The notes beneath the pieces are model-generated. The model had not been told where the DNA came from, searched no databases, and saw only the letters and a list, made by a program, of their open reading frames with translations. Of a stretch of DNA of 64,000 nt, positions 25,611 to 36,904 are shown one piece after another. The DNA is from Sphagnum compactum. Its lineage: Eukaryota > Bryophyta > Sphagnopsida > Sphagnales. The stretch covers positions 8,618,001-8,682,000 of the forward strand of contig OZ234497.1 of assembly GCA_965153455.1 (NCBI GenBank). Direction: 5' to 3'. Positions within the stretch are counted from its first letter, which is position 1. Each line of letters begins with the position of its first letter. The position numbers were made by a program, and so were the translations under genes.

Positions 25611-26399
25611 CCTCTAGAGAACTTTTACCACACCATACCCTGACAACATAATTTTTTTTTTAACTGCCTAAATTCTCAAAATCAAATTCAAATCAAATAT
25701 TGGTTGGTAGGTAGTAGTATTATGGGATGATCATAGTTGATCATACCCAACTATGGTCATTACAACTCTTTAGAAAAAAAGGCACTTATGGAGAGTGTTG
25801 TTTATATCTCAAGTTTGGTACCCAACTTGTTCTAAAATCTTGGGACCCATACATACATATATACATACACACATACATACTCTTTAATTATTTCCTTCCT
25901 TTTTTTGGATCCCTAGTTTTTTTCTTCTCCTTCTTTTGTGGTCCCCCTTTCTTTTTTGGGACCCATAGGTGCAAACTTAATATCTTTGGACTAACCAAGT
26001 TGGGTAGGCACCTAACCAAGTTGGGTTGTGGTTGGTTTTAGGGGAGGGAGAGGGAGGGAAGGGGAGGAGGGGGGGGGAATCAATACATCAATACGCCATA
26101 TGAAATGATTGTGGAAACCATGTCATGACAAACAAAAGGGGAGGAATTGTTGTGATGACAAGGATTGCATGTGGCTAATCAGAGTAAGTTTTGGCAGACA
26201 CCCAATTGTTGATTGAATGCTTTTTATGTGGCAAAAACTCAAGTGGGGTCAAGCTCACCACCGTTGGTTGGATAAGCAAGCAAGTACCAGAATAGGCAAA
26301 AGAAAGGGTTCACAAGTGGGGCCATCCAATGAAGCCAAAAAAGAAAGAGGTAGAATATCATCACTCTTACTCCTTTTCTTTTTTTTGCAAACCTTACAA

Positions 26400-26960
26400 G
26401 GGGTGATGAGGATTGTCATTAAGTCACACTTACTAGTTGGCAAACTTTTTGCATCTTGGGTTTTTGGATTGAAGCTAAAAGGAGGCAAATTGCCTTTCTT
26501 AAACCCTATACAAAACCCCCCTTCTTAAACCCTATAAAGGTGAATGACTTGAAGGAGCCCCATTCAGTCACACTTAGTTGGCAAAACTTTTTGCATCTCC
26601 TCTTTTGGAATGAAGCCAAATAAAGGACCATAGCTTTTCTTGAACCCTTGCAAGGGTGAGGAGGAGGAGCCATTCATGGCATTCATTCATTCGATCACTA
26701 CAACTCAGTTGGCAAACTCTACATCTCACTTTTTGAGTAAATCCAAAGGAGAGAGGTATTGGCCCTTCTTAAAGTCTTTCTACAAGGGTGAAGAGGAGGA
26801 ACCATTTTGTTAGCAAACTTTGCATCTCCCATTTGGATGAAACCAAAGGAGGTAATGTCACCTTCTTTCAACCTCTTGAGGTTGAGGAATTTGAGTATTT
26901 GGCCATGCTTAGTTAGCCAAGTTTGCATTTTCCCTTTTTGAATGAAGTCATTGTGCTCGA
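26400..26960. repeat. Degenerate ~120-150 bp tandem array, four to five units
   Basis: Units share AGTTGGCAAACT, TTTGCATCTC, TTTTGGA(A)TGAA(G)CCAAA-GGAGG, CCTTCTTAAA and CAAGGGTGA(G/A)GAGGAGGA, in that order. Divergence between units is high, so the array is old. Minus-strand frames across it are an artefact of the repetition. Confidence 0.6.
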
Positions 26961-27324
26961 TGAGCGAGCATCCACCTAGGTGCCCTTGTTCCCCCATTGA
27001 TCTCCTCTTCCCCAACTCCTTTTGAGAAAAGATGATCTTGTAATAATTTTGCTTTTGCAATGACACGCTCCACACCTATTCAATTAAGTTCTTGGCATAA
27101 ATAATCCATCTCATGATTAAATGTATATGATTTCTCTTTCCCAAATATTTTTCTTTTTCTTCTTTACACCAAGGTTGAATGCTTCTCTCTTTCTCAAAAT
27201 TAGTTTAACTTCCCTTCCATGTTTTAACTAAGGCTTTTAAGGTATTGATCAATACATCAATTTTAATATTTCAATTTGATAAAGGTATATACCAAATTTC
27301 AAAACATATATAAGCTTAATACAT

Positions 27325-28335
27325 GTATATGATAATGTTGTGCATGTATATGATTTTTTATACACATGTTGGGTGAAATATATATATACATTTGAAGTGT
27401 ATATCGTTAAATGTGTAAATGTAAGTGTAAAGTTGTGTAAGGTTATTTCACCTTGTGTAAAATAGACTAAATGTAAATATAATTGTTTAAAAAAACACAT
27501 ATTTTTCCACACCATATAAAACAATCTAAGCAAATAAATAAACATAACACAAAATACATATGTAATTTTAAAAAAAAATTCTCTTCATTCAAAACAATAG
27601 CTATGGAAGTTGAGTTGGTTCAAAAAGAAAAAGAAAGAAAAAAGAAAGGGAAAAATGGTAGCATGAAAAACAAAAAGGGAAAGAAAGGTAAGAGAAAATG
27701 ATATATGACCAAAAAAAAAATTCATTTTCATTTTTTGAACTCTCATGTTGCTACCTTCTATTTAAAAGTTGTTTGCAAATGTATTTGACAATGTTGTGAT
27801 CATCTTACACCTCTTCACGTTATTGAAACTTCAACAATGACATGTTTCAAATGAATTTTTCATTAATTAATTTTTTGTGTGGTCATGTTGCACTCATTTT
27901 TCTTGTGGTTATTTTGTAATTCCTTTTATTTTGGTCTTACAAAGTAGGGTTTTGTTCCTTTTCATTTACAATCTTTGCAAGCTTAAGTGATGACATTATG
28001 GTCATTTTGCAGCTTTTACCATTGTTGCAAGCTTCAACAAGAACTTGTTTTAAACAAATTCCCCTTTTTCATCTTTCTTTTGTTATGGTCTTTCTATGAT
28101 GTTTTAAACTTCACAATTGCCAATGAAAAGTTTGAGGTGCAATATTCTCATAAAAGGTATTGCTCTATGATTTACACTTACATGGCAAAAACATTTACAT
28201 GACATTGTGGAAGCATATATTAAAAACATACACTGGGTAAGTGTAAATCTCAAAATATACACAACATGAAATGATAGTCCAAATGTAAACATAATTTTAC
28301 ATGGCATGTAAAATTTCTACTTACATTTCCATGCC
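27325..28335 (+). repeat. Large dispersed repeat, copy 2 (~1.0 kb)
   Basis: Partner of 20605-22165 in the same orientation. Shared landmarks are listed there. It is immediately followed by the inverted LTR-like copy at 28358-28602. Confidence 0.55.
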
Positions 28336-28357
28336 CAACATTGGTATATTGTAGCCT

Positions 28358-28602
28358 AAGGTGAGTTTCCACATTGACAAAAGGAATTAGTTTTTTTTTT
28401 CAAAAAATGAATTTGTTTTGTAGTTTTGAAATTATCATTATTTCCATCATCTCCTACAATATTGTGATATGAGTAGCAAAACTATTCACATTGTAGCCTA
28501 TGATGATAATGATGATTTTCAACATGTCAACTTCATATTTCACAAAATTTCATTTCACTATTTTGAGGATTATTTAATGATGAAATTGACCTTAGGATAA
28601 GG
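28358..28602 (-). repeat. LTR-like dispersed repeat, copy 3 (inverted)
   Basis: Reverse complement of 16372-16622. Both contain TTTTGTCAATGTGGAAACT at one end and a TAAGGTCA / TAACATCA-type end at the other. No integrase or other coding remnant flanks it, so it may be a solo LTR. Confidence 0.6.
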
Positions 28603-29411
28603 AAAGGCTTCAAAAAGTTTTGAAACTAAGTATGGGTAAGGGTATAAAGGCTATGCAAAATTATCAATCCGAGGGTAAATGATGAACATTTACTAAACAT
28701 ACCATGTGGGTATATATGATAAAAATAATACTTACACAAGTATGTCACATTTCAAGTAAGGAAAGACAATTGCTTGCGCAATTGGCATTGCAAACATGAA
28801 CATGTGAAATATCAAACATCGTATCAAAAACTAGCAAAAATATAATAAATTCCAACAAATAGTTTTGAAAGGATGTTGAAAGCATATTTATAGTGCGAAA
28901 CGATAATAATAAAATCCAAAGTTGTTCCAAAAGCATATGATAATAATGTTTTTCAAGGTGCTAAACATTTACCAACCTGGTAGGGTATGTATGTGTCGTG
29001 TTACATACCCGCAAGTATATCATCAGGGTATTAGACCAAAAGGCTGGATAACTAGAACTGGTTAGGAGTTCAAGCCTCCTCCCTCACAAAGGAATATGAT
29101 GATGTTACTCCATGTGCAAAAAAGCCTGCCTTCCCTGACATCTTTTTTCCCATGCAAAGTTTTTGTTCTAATAAGAAGAAGCTTTTGATGTTGCCCTCCT
29201 TTTGGAATACAAAGAACAATACAGGCCTTGTAAATGGGGGTTTTCAATTTTCAATCACGATTAGTCTTGAATCTCTTGCACCCAAAAAATTTCAAAGTTG
29301 TAGTTGTGTTTTGCAATGTGCATAGTGAATAGCAGCCTAGCAAGTTCAATGATTTTGATGTTGAAATATTTAATAATTCTTCTCGTAATATATTTTGGGT
29401 AATATTTGTTA

Positions 29412-29475
29412 AGAAATTATTAAGGTGTACTTTTTTTTTCCACTTAACAATAAGTAAACCCTTTAATAATTTCTC
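29412..29475. mobile_element. Short MITE-like hairpin element, copy 2
   Basis: The left arm AGAAATTATTAAGGTG is at 29412-29427 and the slightly diverged right arm CCTTTAATAATTTCT at 29460-29474. The flank TTTTCCTCATAATTTATTTA matches copy 1, so the conserved unit extends past the hairpin on the right side. Confidence 0.5.
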
Positions 29476-32400
29476 AAAATTCCTGAAATTTTTTTTCCTC
29501 ATAATTTATTTAGTGCCCAACTTGCTAGGGTTAATGACACAAAGTAGTGTAACTTCAACTTGAACTCAAGTTTGAAGCATTGAACTCTTTTTTTGTTCCC
29601 GCATCTCTATAGTGTTGTTTTCTTGGCCTGCCATGCCTTGTTTATATGATAAACTTATTTGTTGATGATGTTGTGCATGGGAGCCTCGGCCTTGTTTATA
29701 TGATAATTTATTTGTTGACGTTGTGTGCATGGGAGAGAGGCTTGATAGTAATGACATTGTTTTCATTTGGTCTCACGTTTTTTTTGAGGAATGTTCACAA
29801 GTCATTTTAATTCTTGCTCACTTCATCTTTTGAACTTGAAATAATAATGGGTACAATGGTTTGTTTGTTGTTCCAACGATGTACTTGATGAGTGGCTTGT
29901 TTGAAACATGAGCTCATGGATTTCTGAATGTTGCATGCAATGAATGCTAAGATTGCGTTCATAAGCGCACACACACACACATTCATGGCCCATTCCCATT
30001 GTTACATACGTGTTTAGAATTTTTCATACATTTGGAAGTGAAATTCTTCAAAGGAAGGTGGGTTTTTTTTTCTTTTCCCCTTCCTATCCCGCAACACACG
30101 TGACATGTGTCTATCTCCTTTTGATTGTTTGAGTTGGAAACAATTGCTTGCATGCTAGAAGTGCATGTCAAGCAAATGAGACATGCTTGAACATTCAATC
30201 AACTGAAGAAGGGTGTATGATTTATTTCAATATTTTATTTAAATCAAATTCATATAATTTTGTTTAATTGTAATGTCCTAGGCAAAATCTAACCTATAGT
30301 CAAGCTTTTTCTTCCTCTACGCAAAGTTATATTAGAAAGTATTTTTTTAATAACAACTTGATTTGCTGACGGAGATTAATAGTTTCCATTGCCCATTACC
30401 CATGTACAATATTTTGGTGCAAAATATTATTGTTACTATTTTTATTTATTTTTGATGGGGCTTGTCTCATTGTGGTATATTTATGGCACGATGGTCTTGT
30501 GGAAATCAATGAAATGGAAAATTAGGCAACTTTTTTTTGGGTTTGGGTGTGTGTGTGTTTTACCATTCAATACTTCATCCATCCACTTGGTATGGATTCC
30601 TCAACACAAAATACAATCACAAAACTCCCTCCCCCTCCCTCCCCACTCATCCAACCCCTTAAAAGAAAGGGGGAATAAAAAAGAAGTCATCCAAGTGTGG
30701 AACCCCAACTGCTTCATAAAATTAAAAAAAGAAAAAAAAAAAAAGGAAGAAATGGGACCGCCCCCCTACCCCTTCCGCCCTGGATTTGTGGTGGCCAAAA
30801 GAATCCATGTCTAGTCGACCCCAGATTTGCACAAATTTGAGGGAATAAACCAGTGAGGAGCAAGCACGTGGCAAAACCGTAGGAATTTTTCTTGTCAAAA
30901 GTCCTCCCTAGGCGGTATGGCAAATTGTTTCTTTTTCTTTTTCTTTAGGGGGGGAAGGGGGGGTGTTGTTGGCAGTTCACCGTACTGGGGATCTCCGTAG
31001 TAGAGTGGGTAGTAGAGTGGGTACTCGGACGAATTTTTTGTAGTATATTCGGAGGTGCCGCTATTATAGAGTCTAAAAGACTCTGGGGGGGGGGGGTGCA
31101 TTTTGAAATGCAAAACACGAATATGAGCTTTCTTATTTCTTTTTTTTTGAAATGGTCACATTAGGTTTTTTTTTTCCTAAAAACTTTTACCATAATATCC
31201 GGTGAGTACATGCCGGGTATCGTGGGAAAAAAAATCAACCAGGTTAAAATGTGTCAAAAAAAAAAATTGGGATTTTTTTTTTTTAAAATTTGAAAATATG
31301 ATAGCTTCTTTTTTTGCATCACAATAAGGGCTGTTGTTACATAGGCAAACCATGTACTGAATCCAACAAACCAGAAAACATAAGAATACCCAATAAAGCT
31401 CCTATAAATGACCATACGATCCTTGGTCTCTCGGGTACAATTCATGCAGAAATTATGCCGGAACGGAGCTTCTATGTCCCCTTCCCCCCCCTCCCAATAC
31501 CGCCTCATCATGTCGGCAGACAGACGGAACATATCTTTGTGTCATCCATTATATACCTATATATTCCAGCATAGTATATATATGTATAATAAATATTATA
31601 TGTTATATATTCTCGTTATATTATATTCCATATATTCTCGTTGAAAAAGTTGTTGTAGGTACGTAATGAAGTTCTGACCCATACAAGTTCGGACTCGCAA
31701 AGTAACAAACTTTGGAAAACTTTTTGGTGCATTGTGAAGCCAACACCGGTAGGTACTTGGAAGTGTGAATCTAGAACAAATTGAACAACGCGAGAGAGAG
31801 AGAGAGAGAGTGAGTGTTTTCAAGACAAGTGTAGTCGGAGTGGGATTCACTAACATATCCAAATGAACTCGGGTAGTGCATGGGAAAAAGAAAAGCAGCC
31901 AATTGTCACTTATAGCAGCTTTGCGGGTTTTATGTGTTGGTTCTTTCTTATCTTCCTCACAAGGGTACGGTGATGCCATGCAATGAATATGAAAAATTTA
32001 ATCACCCTACTACACAACTATACCAGTGATGATTCATAATTTGATGAGACTTTTTTTTTTTTTTTTGATTTTGATTTTGTGCATATTCAAATGAAAAATA
32101 TTGAATGGCATTGTGTGCAACTTGAGTTGAATTCAATTGAATTTTTTTAGATTTAATTGAAGAAATGGGATGCAAATTGGTGCGTGCCTAAGTAAGATGT
32201 TGAAAATCTAGTCATGACTATGGTGTTGAAAAGACATAAATCTGAGAAATCGTATTTTTCATTCTTCTTTGTTTGAGAATTGGGTAAACAGATTTCATTC
32301 ACGATGTTTCATTGGAAGTGATTTATATAGGATGAGTATTTTGGTGATCGTCACTACGACAATTTCAAATTCATTTTGAATTATAATTCATCATAAAATA

Positions 32401-33024
32401 ACTTCCATTTCAGAATCGTTTTTTTTTGGGTTTGTTTTGCACCCTTTCAATGTTTTGATCTATTTTGTATCTTGTTGTATTTCTTACACCTTTGTAATGT
32501 TTTTTTTTTTTGGGTTTATTTATATTTTATTTAATGAATTGGACTTTCGTTAGCATTTTTTTATCATATAAAAAATGTAAAAATTATTAATTAAACCAAA
32601 TGACTTTTAATAAAATTTATAAAATTTGATTTTAAAAAAATTAATTACAATAAAAAATTTATATCCACACAAAATAATTTAATCATTGTCACTGGTAGTG
32701 TGAAGCAGCACAGAACCCAAATTTCAATTTGAAACTGTCATGCAAAAAGATGACTTATAAAACTCACAGACACATTCATTCACAATGCCTCCTCCCAAAA
32801 TACGCTCTTCTCTTCGAGTGCTTTCTACGAAGAAAAAAACCACTGACATTCCTTCCACACAGAGTGCCCATCACTTTTTCACATGCATTTCTGGCAGGGC
32901 AACAGGGCTCTGCTTACTTGCTGCTCAGTGTGTAATATTACTAACAATGCATTCGAACAGAGTGTGTGCAAGGGAAATATCAGATCTCTGTAAGAAGAAG
33001 TAGAAGAATCCCATGTTGCTAGTT

Positions 33025-33058
<34 letters not shown>

Positions 33059-33966
33059 TTAATTTAGGCAAAAAATTATATAATAAAACTTGAATTTGTA
33101 CACCAATTTTCTTCTTCTTCTTTTTGCAATTTCTTCCAAATTTTTACTGAAATTATTTTTTTTGGTGCAACTTAAAGACCTTGTGGGATGTTTCTCTAAT
33201 GTAATTGGAGGGCACCATCCTTCTTACAATGTGCAATATTTCTTGCATATATTATTATGAAGGGCAAGTGTTTCCGAAAAACTCGGTGTTTTTGGAGTGT
33301 GCATTATGTTTTTTCTCATTTCTTTTTTTTGTTTTTTTCTCAAATTGAGCATTTTTTTTATTTGATTTGATTTCTCATGATAATTGGGGCATATCATGGG
33401 AAAATCAAATTAAAACAAAAGAAATCCTGCAAGGTCTTTTCCTCAACAATAAAGCTCTCAGCCGTGGGTGTTATAGAAAGCCCCTGCCCATGCAAGGCGC
33501 GGATCTATGCATAGGCCCTTATTATTCCGTTAAAGCCCCAATGTCCTAAGAATTGGGTAAGGTTGCGGGTTTTCCTACTACCTATGCAATGGGGGTTCAC
33601 TAGAAGGAAAAAGCATAAAAGTTTTTTTTATAAATTAAAAATAAATAAAACCCTGAAGAGAACCCCAAAAAAAGGACCCAAAATCTCTTTAATGAATGGA
33701 CTAATGGGTTCAATAAGAAGGGAAAAAAAGAATGGAAGGATAAACCCCAAAAAAACAAACAAACCCCAAAAAAAGGGGCCCAAAACTTAAATGAACAGAA
33801 CTAAACACTAAACTTAGAAATTGATCAATAAAAGAGATTTGATTAATGAGCAGCTTTTAAATTTGCAGCCTTTTTCTTTTTCTTTTTCCTTTTCCTTGCC
33901 GCCCCCCCCCCCCCACCCTCCTTTTTTATAGGCACCCACCAATGATGAGATTGCGGTGGAATCGAG

Positions 33967-34143
33967 ATGTCGAAAAAATACACCGATCATCCGTATCCAA
34001 TAGTGTTAGCCCCTCAACGACCAATCAAAATCAAGGGATGGGGATTTTACGTATCGAAAAGGAACCAATGGGAATCCGCTGTTCAGATCCAGGCTATATT
34101 AGCTACTGATAATAATAATAATAATAATAATAGGAATAGGTAG
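33967..34143 (+). other. Small orphan ORF (58 codons) with coding-like composition
   Basis: ATG at 33967 starts a frame of 48 mixed-composition codons, with a P-I-K-I-K-G-W-G-F-Y motif and W-E-S-A-V-Q-I-Q. It then runs into an AAT (Asn) microsatellite and ends at TAG 34141-34143. The block at about 33935-34110 is noticeably less AT-rich than its surroundings. The frame may be part of a captured or decayed exon. No homologous family is recognised. Confidence 0.25.
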
Positions 34144-35329
34144 GTAGGTAGGCAGGTAGGTAGTAGGTAACAGGTAGGTACTAATGATTTTAATTTATTT
34201 TTATTTTTTGCAATGTCAATTTGTTATTATTAATAATCTTTTCAACTCTGCTGACATTTTTCAGAAAATGACAAAAATTTGCATGAAGAAATCAAATCAA
34301 CGTTCCCAGAGAAACGTTCCCAGATCCCAGTCGGTCATATAGGTACCTACTCTATAGGTACTCTACTAGTAGTAAGGTAGGGGAACCTTTTAACAAAATC
34401 TAGATAAAACAATTATGAATTTTGTAGTAGAATTTTCAAAAGAAGTTACAAAATTCTGAGATTTTTTTAAAAAAAATTTCTAGGTACTTAATTTAAAGAA
34501 ATTATTCAACCAAAGAGAGCCACAACTTGTTTCAACAAGAGGATTTTTTTTCTTTTTCTTTTTCTTTTTCTTTTTTTGGAGGTCTTTTTTGGTCTTTTTT
34601 TTTCAGTTTTGTGATGTGGCCTTATCATCCAGGTCAGAGATGAAAGAAGAAATTTTTTTGGCGATATTTTGGCTACCTACTGGAGCCTTTTGTCTAAATT
34701 GTGGCAATTTCAGAAAGTTTTGTCCCTTGAAATCTGGCGACCTTGGCACATTATTTTTCACAAAATATCCCTTTGTATGAGTTGGCTCTGGATTTGGTGT
34801 TTTCTTTTGGTGGCCAAGTGGTGAAAATTTGCTCCCCAAAAAAAATAATAAAATCGACAATTAATTAGGAATTAGGTGAATATCTTTTGCATTAGATCAC
34901 ACGGGGAACAACACGGGTTCCTATGTTCCCCTTCATTTGGAACATGGGAACATGGGCTGTGACCACAAACCAAAATTCGAAAAAATTGGAAATTTTCTCT
35001 TTTTAGTGTAAATTCACCTTTAAAAATGCTCTTTGGGGGGGAGGAGGGGGGGGGGGGGGTGTGGAAATCGCCAATCTTTCGAAACCACAAGACTGAAAAA
35101 ATATAAATTAATTAATTAATAAAAACACTGAGATTCCCAAGAGCAACAACATCACAAAATTTGAATTAAAAAAATAGAAAAAGTAAAGACACTGGTCCCG
35201 GACTCCTGAGTCCCTTTTGGTTTGTCGTTTAGCTTGTGTCAAAAGGTATTTCATGATTTTCTCACTAAAGTCAGGCCGTTCCCCCAATGACTTACTAACT
35301 CACTAATCCTGTTCCCTTGAGCATTTCCT

Positions 35330-35379
35330 CTTCGCGTGTGCATTTCTTTGTTTCCTAGTGTGCCTCTGCCGTCCTCCCT

Positions 35380-35417
<38 letters not shown>

Positions 35418-36904
35418 TTCTTTTTCTCGCGTTCTCTCGCGTACGATTTTCGGAATCGCCGGACGGACGTCGTCCTTTGCAACAGATCTGTGAAGAAATC
35501 CTTAATTCTTTCTTGGATTTTTTGAGAAGAATTCCTGCTGCTAGCTGCTGCTTCTGATCACTACCTCAGTGGATCATTCGCTGTTGCTATCTTCTGTCAC
35601 ATGTGCTTGCTGGTGGACTAGTGTTGTTGTTGTTTTCCTTTGCATCGTACACTAATCTAAGTGCTGCCGCTGATGATGACGATAATGATGATGATGATGA
35701 TAATGAGTTGAAAGCATCTGACGGTGCTAGTAGTAGGAGAATACAAAACGAAAAGGGAGTTGCAGTAGCCAGGACGCAGATCATTGACTTACTTTAGAGG
35801 AGGAGAAGCTCTCGTGCAGTAGCAGGCGATATTATTAATCTCTTGCCTAGACTTTCGTTTCTGGATGCATGCGCAATAATCAATAATTCGTCGACAACAT
35901 TTTTCTTAAGTAATCAGCGATGATGCGAGAGAGTTCTCGTACGTCCAACTTCTTGTTGTTGCACAGTTTGTGCAGTCGTTTGTTTTAGTGACAGAGAAAG
36001 AGTTTCCTCAGGAATAAGAGTTTTTCTTCTTTTTTTTCCCTTTTGGAGGAGCCTTGTGTTTTGTTTTCTTTTTCTTTGTTTTGTCTGGATGATGCATTGC
36101 TTTTGTAGAGGACTCCGTCGTGGTAGAGGACACTGTCACTGACAAGAAGTTATGATAATAGAGACTTAGAGCAGCTCTAAATTGACGTCTATTCCTTCAG
36201 AAGGAATCGCTGATCGGGTCCAGAAGCAAAGGGACAAGCACCGTTTCTGCTGCAATCGGCTTCAGAAAGAATCGCTGATCAGTTCCAGAAGGAAAGAGAC
36301 AAGCACCGTTGCTGCTGCTGCGAGCATCATCGGTCATAGTTAGAGGAGTCAGTACCTACTGATCGACGGGGGAAGGAGGAGATGCAAGAAGCTACCGTCG
36401 TGCTGAAAGGAGATCCGATTTCTGCAGCATTGGAATATTGCTGCTGCTGCTGCTGCTGCTGTTGCAATTTTTCTCTGACTCGTTCTTGCTCTCTCACTTC
36501 AACCTGAAGTCTTACAATCTCACAGAAGTTTGCTGCGGGAGAAGATTGTCATGTTGTTGAACAGCCTCCGGCAACCGGCGGAATCGGAGTCTTGGACGGA
36601 GAGTACGGCGCGTGCAGCAGCAGCAGCTCAAAAGCAACGTCGACGGAAGGAGGACACTATGAAGAAGCGTGTAGGATGGCTTGCTTTTTCTGGTGTTGAG
36701 AATTTGATCCCGAGTACTACATAGTGTGCTTTTGTCGAGAGAGGGAACGGCAAGTACGGATAAAGAGGAGCTTCCAGAGCCATTATCGAGAACAACAAAA
36801 GCTCTCGCAATTCGGTGAGAAGAAGAGATCCAGGAACAGAAGAACTCTCGAGAATCCAATCCTGCCAGAGGGGAAGATCCGTGTTATGTTGAAACAAGTC
36901 TGAG
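35330..36904 (+). promoter_or_regulatory. Promoter-proximal region and long 5' leader of the CONSTANS-like gene
   Basis: Base composition rises sharply from about 35.3 kb. A (CT)n tract at about 35388-35415 is typical of plant core promoter or leader DNA. A (CTG)n tract lies at about 36439-36463. Several upstream ATGs precede the main start, including a 57-codon upstream ORF at 36551-36724. The transcription start cannot be located from sequence alone, and an intron in the leader cannot be excluded. Confidence 0.5.
36551..36724 (+). CDS. Upstream ORF in the CONSTANS-like leader (57 aa)
   Basis: ATG 36551 to TAG 36722-36724. The peptide has an alanine run in the middle, a K-Q-R-R-R-K basic patch, and a G-W-L-A-F-S-G-V tail. 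It ends 180 bases before the main ATG. If translated it would reduce initiation at the main start. Nothing shows it is conserved, so it may simply be leader sequence that is open by chance. Confidence 0.3.
   Translation: MLLNSLRQPAESESWTESTARAAAAAQKQRRRKEDTMKKRVGWLAFSGVENLIPSTT

Larger units (their letters stand above)
28603..35329. other. Intergenic region with microsatellites, one MITE-like hairpin and no supported gene
   Basis: The second MITE-like hairpin lies at 29412-29475. Simple repeats are (CA)n near 29967-29980, (GA)n at about 31793-31811 and 33027-33052, (AAT)n at 34111-34131, and a TAGG cluster at 34140-34183. Long runs of A, T, C and G are common. Reading frames at 31254-31532 (-) and 32785-33003 (+) have somewhat less AT-biased composition, but they have no recognisable domain and I do not call them genes. 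Confidence 0.4.

Noticed and set aside
29030-29100. tRNA-like GGAGTTCAAGCCTCC word
   Set aside because: It has a B-box-like match but no acceptor or anticodon stems and no clear A-box at the right distance.
31254-31532. Minus-strand frame with a hydrophobic Y-V-F-W-F-V-G-F-S-T-W-F stretch
   Set aside because: It resembles a membrane segment and I considered an organelle-derived insert, but I could not match it to any organellar gene, and it ends in a homopolymer.
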